NCBI GenBank assembly: GCA_013368375.1
Contig: JAACJP010000017.1
Location: 682,001-746,000, forward strand
DNA length: 64,000 nt
Reading direction: 5' to 3'
Source of the DNA: Tricholomella constricta
Lineage: Eukaryota > Basidiomycota > Agaricomycetes > Agaricales > Lyophyllaceae
Shown: piece by piece, positions 60,928-64,000 of the stretch
Position numbering within the stretch: position 1 is the stretch's first letter
Layout: the number at the start of each line of letters is the position of its first letter
Notes under the pieces: generated by a model
Databases searched by the model: none
What the model saw: only the letters and a program-made list of their open reading frames with translations
What the model was told of the DNA's origin: nothing
Program-made: the position numbers and the translations under genes

Positions 60928-61423
60928 GATGGAGTGTGAACGCAGTGGTTCGAGATTATGTAGCTGTGGCGCTGCTCAAGCGCTCGTCATCTCATGCAGG
61001 CGCCAGACATTCAAGTGTTGTCTCCATTCTCCTTACCCCGTCTGGATAGTGGGCCGGTGCAATAGCTCCGGCTTAAATTCAGGTATCCCTCCACGATGCG
61101 ATAACTACTTCGTCATTTTTTGCCTTGGGCGTTCCCAAAACCATATGTTATTCGAGTAAAAGCAAGCTTAAATGCCACCAGGGTCACGATCAGATGGAAA
61201 TATGAGACACTACATGAGTTGTCAACTTGTCCAGCCAATGTTACAGAGGATTGTTCATGTGGTATGAGGCACAGACATTCTGTTCAATGCGTTGGGACAT
61301 AAGTCACCCTGCAGAAGCGTGGTGTACAAGATAAGAATGCCTGTTAGTCTACAAACTGACTGGTTCAAAAACTCAGTATTTGTATGGCCAGAAAAGGCGC
61401 GTACAAAACTCACCCTAAGATAT
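60928..61423. other. Intergenic between Crinkler start and Atg43-like stop
   Basis: About 0.5 kb. It holds the Crinkler promoter and the 3' region of the minus-strand gene at 61424. No gene or repeat recognised. Confidence 0.45.
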
Positions 61424-61995
61424 TCACTGCCGCCGTGTGGCTGCGACGGACGTACCGCTCGCACCAAGTCCACTGACCCATCCTCTTAGCCATCCCACGC
61501 CGGAGCCTTCCTTGGGAAGCGAGAGATTCGAACGTGCAAACTTGCCGACGCGGGTCCCAAGCTGGGCTGAGAAAGGCGTCAGGAAGTAGCTTGCAAGTGC
61601 CCTATAATAAATAATCTATACGTCAATTAGCTGCAACTTTGTAATCCTGGATTGACTTACCAAAGGGCCCCTTGCAAGAGCGGGCTGATGATTTGATCCC
61701 GGGTGGTTATCCAGGCAACTCGGCCCCACTGGATGTCAATGACTTCGGAAGAGATATTGCTGGACGTCGTCGAAAGTTGTCGAAGGCTCTCCTCCTTCTC
61801 CCCGAGTACGCTGTCCGAAGGCTGCCGGCGGTGAATAGTTACATAGCGCTGGATGCTGCGCAGGTAACTATGTTCGAAGCGCAGATCAGGAATTGCTGGT
61901 AATCGTGCTTGATGTGGATGTGCGTCGTGCTCCCCAGCATGGCGGAGATGGTGATGCGTCGGCTGGTGGAGGACGAACGGCGGTCTGGCGGCCAT
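61424..61995 (-). CDS. DUF1770/Atg43-like mitochondrial outer-membrane protein
   Basis: Two exons (61995-61661 and 61601-61424) splice in phase to 170 residues; ATG 61995 (MAARPPFVLHQPTHHH) begins the conserved part. Conserved blocks: LPAIPDLRFEHSYLRSIQRY, IDIQWGRVAWITTRDQIISP and LLQGALWALASYFLTPFSAQ. This D-L-R-F-E-x-S-Y-L and R-D-Q-x-x-S-P-L-L-Q-G pattern matches the fungal DUF1770 family, which as I recall includes the fission-yeast mitophagy receptor Atg43. The ALWALASYFLTPF stretch is the candidate membrane segment. YVTI within the RYVTIHRR segment is one possible Atg8-interacting motif. Receptor function in this species is inference. A further intron near GASG^GTACGT could change the last nine residues. 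Confidence 0.65.
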
Positions 61996-62178
61996 GGAGC
62001 AGAGGAGGAATAGCCACGTGATGTTCAACGAGGGACGACGTTGCGAAATGAATGGAGAAACGATAAGCTGGCAATAGATTATCAATAAATTTACTGGAGA
62101 GAATACAAGTGATAATCGAAGGGATTCTGATACAATGTGTACGGCTACAATTGAGGATGAATCAAGAGAAAGGAAGCC

Positions 62179-64000
62179 TCATATGTCCCCGTCATCAGAC
62201 GACACCTCCAGATCCTCGTGTTCGTCAGACATAACTTCTTCATCACTGCCTGAGCCATCCTCACTCGAAATTGTGCGGCCTTCATTCCTGGGTGTGACAG
62301 CATTATCAGACTCGTCGTCCATGAGAGGAGCCTTCTTCGTCCGCGAATTTCTGCCCAACGATAGATCAAATCATGCCCAAACCACAAAAGATGACACGCA
62401 ACACACCGAGAGCTTTTTACCCGAGTTTTCTTGCGGGAAAGTGGTGAAGTTGGTGCTCCCGAATCTGGAGTATATACCCGCCTATGCAGCGTTGAGCATC
62501 ACTTCTGCCGATTTTCCCCACCCAACTTACTTGACTCCTTTCCTTTTCGGTGTCACTATCAGCGGAACGGGAGTCGCCATGTCGTCCTCCACTTCAACGT
62601 CTCCATCTTCAGATGTAGGTGGACTGAAGCCGTTGTTAATTAAAGAAGATCACAGCCATACAGTAACGGATTACTTACGTGACGTCGCGATTTCGGGGCG
62701 TCGGTGCTGATATCATGGGTTTCGCCGATACCCCTTTACGCCGGGTGGGGGTAGGGGAGCTAGAAAAGGATAAAATCAAGAACATCTGTTTCGGAAAATT
62801 CTTCTGTTCTCCTCACCTTGGTACATCGTCATCGGCTGAAGACAACTGTTCACTCTCATTTCCATCACTGGACATGGTCAGCGCTCCGTCACAGCACTTC
62901 GTCATGAAAAGGATCTACCTCGGGACAAGACTATGTCTCCGCGAAGGGACGGCTGATTCCTCCACATGCCCTGTGCTCTCCTCGGGGGGGTCAACGTTGA
63001 TAAAGTTGTAAACCTCGAGGAATTCCTCATCCAGGTATTTCGAAGGATCAATGCGCTGAATCTCCTTCGCGAATATCTTCGTGAAGCGAGTCTTAAATCT
63101 GTCGAATATCTTCTCCAGGGAGGCGTCTTGAAAAGGGCATTGCTGACAATGGTCAAGGAAAGGAAGTTAAAGCAATGATTCTGGAAATACTGATGCTCTA
63201 CTCACCTCTTGACGGTGGCTGAGTAAAATGTTGAGTTTGTGTATCGAACGAGAATCCAGGCCAGGCATTATGTGGAGATGGCCAAGGAGCTGGCACAGCA
63301 CCTTGAGTTCCTCGTCTTGAGATTGCACTAAATGAACATATCTCGGGCACGCTTGACGAGAGGCCATACCTGATCGCTCAGAATCGTACAAAGCTCCGAG
63401 AATATCAATCGCCACCTCAACATGGGCATTATGCCCATGAGGTTCAGTTTCCAAGCTAAAAAATGCTGTCATGTCAAAGGGCCCGAACGAAGGACACCGA
63501 ACTCGATGATACGCACATCTTGGCACTCTTCTGCGGATCCATCCAGTCTAACAAGAGGAGGCCAAACTGCTGCGGTGTAATCATTTCCTGATCATCGTCA
63601 AAGTTTTCTCGAGCATGCATGTAGAGATCGAATGCAGTGATAAATATCTATAACTTGTCAGATCCCAAGCAGGTAGCATAGGCAAAGAACACACACCGAT
63701 TGCATTTGCTGCTGGTTCTTGGGCGCGGAATAGCAATATACAGGGAAGAAATACGATAGACACTGCCGTAGCTCTTGATTCATGGATGTAGTGGGGGAAA
63801 CATACGTCAAAACAAGGCAGGTTAAAACCTAAAGGGACGGAAGTGAAATTGTTATTTTTTGAGCGAAACGCTACGCCCTACCTGAGGGTCGGTTATCAAT
63901 CCTAACAGAAGAATTTTCGACAGCCCGACACATATGACTGCTTGAATGGCTGCCGATTCCTCAGCTTCGAGCGTTTGCAACAGGAAATTGATAATTTTCT
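62179..64000 (-). CDS. YCG1: Condensin complex subunit 3 (CAP-G type), 5' part beyond window
   Basis: The gene runs off the right edge; stop TGA is at 62181-62179. Read from the edge inward: KIINFLLQTLEAEESAAIQA, ICVGLSKILLLGLITDPQ, LVLTYVSPTTSMNQELRQCL, SYFFPVYCYSAPKNQQQMQS, FITAFDLYMHARENFDDDQE, MITPQQFGLLLLDWMDPQKS, HVEVAIDILGALYDSE, LCQLLGHLHIMPGLD, IFDRFKTRFTKIFAKEIQRI. The Y-F-F-P-V-Y-C-Y-S block with LLGLITDP and the helical repeat pattern are those of the HEAT-repeat subunit of condensin. The C-terminus is acidic over two small exons (TSEDGDVEVEDDMATPV; SSEDGSGSDEEVMSDEHEDL). The subunit binds DNA with the kleisin and supports mitotic chromosome compaction. Exons between 62,700 and 62,950 are not fully resolved. 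Confidence 0.88.

Noticed and set aside
62135..62710. 191-codon plus-strand frame
   Set aside because: It is antisense to the acidic C-terminal exons of condensin subunit 3, which have proper splice sites on the minus strand.

Overview
The window is nuclear DNA of a filamentous basidiomycete, most likely an Agaricomycete mushroom-forming fungus. The reasons are the many short GT-AG introns (about 45-65 nt), close spacing on both strands, several gene families typical of Agaricomycetes (fungal Crinklers, a C2H2/transposase-like repeated family, perilipin-like and DUF3455 proteins), and housekeeping genes with fungal architecture (Sec23, TFIIE alpha, condensin subunit 3). No rRNA, tRNA, CRISPR array or prokaryotic operon structure was found. 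All identifications come from reading translations by eye; no database search was run.

Layout. 0-4 kb: a degenerate membrane-protein/WD40 gene with a 62-bp internal tandem duplication, then a Crinkler-type P-loop ATPase/nuclease-like gene without the usual header. 4.8-6.0 kb: perilipin-like lipid-droplet protein. 6.6-14 kb: unresolved minus-strand reading frames, then a large C2H2/transposase-like gene that is head-to-head with an unknown seven-exon gene. 14-21 kb: gene-poor and repeat-bearing (a 155-bp tandem repeat, a fold-back element, a 229-bp direct repeat), with one rhodopsin-like membrane protein gene. 21-27.5 kb: auxin-efflux-carrier-type transporter, protein-L-isoaspartate methyltransferase, and a Zn2Cys6 regulator. 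28.5-36.8 kb: three Old Yellow Enzyme-type oxidoreductase genes around a secreted DUF3455 gene. 37-43 kb: TFIIE alpha, a MAPEG membrane enzyme, a broken two-domain GFA/CENP-V gene, and an LRR protein. 44-52 kb: GH53 galactanase with a GC-AG intron, a small single-pass membrane protein, a long disordered protein and a RING-H2 protein. 53-64 kb: a frame-broken unknown gene, SEC23, a Crinkler with its header plus a decayed header relic, an Atg43/DUF1770-like gene, and the 3' part of condensin subunit 3.

How they relate. Most genes are unrelated neighbours, as is usual in fungi. The clearest relationships are: (i) the two Crinkler genes about 54 kb apart share an intron at the same codon position inside the P-loop; (ii) two OYE genes are a tail-to-tail inverted duplication sharing three intron positions; (iii) the C2H2/transposase-like gene and its unknown head-to-head partner share a 66-bp promoter. 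Exon coordinates given as exact were checked for GT-AG sites and reading phase; spans marked approximate were not fully resolved.
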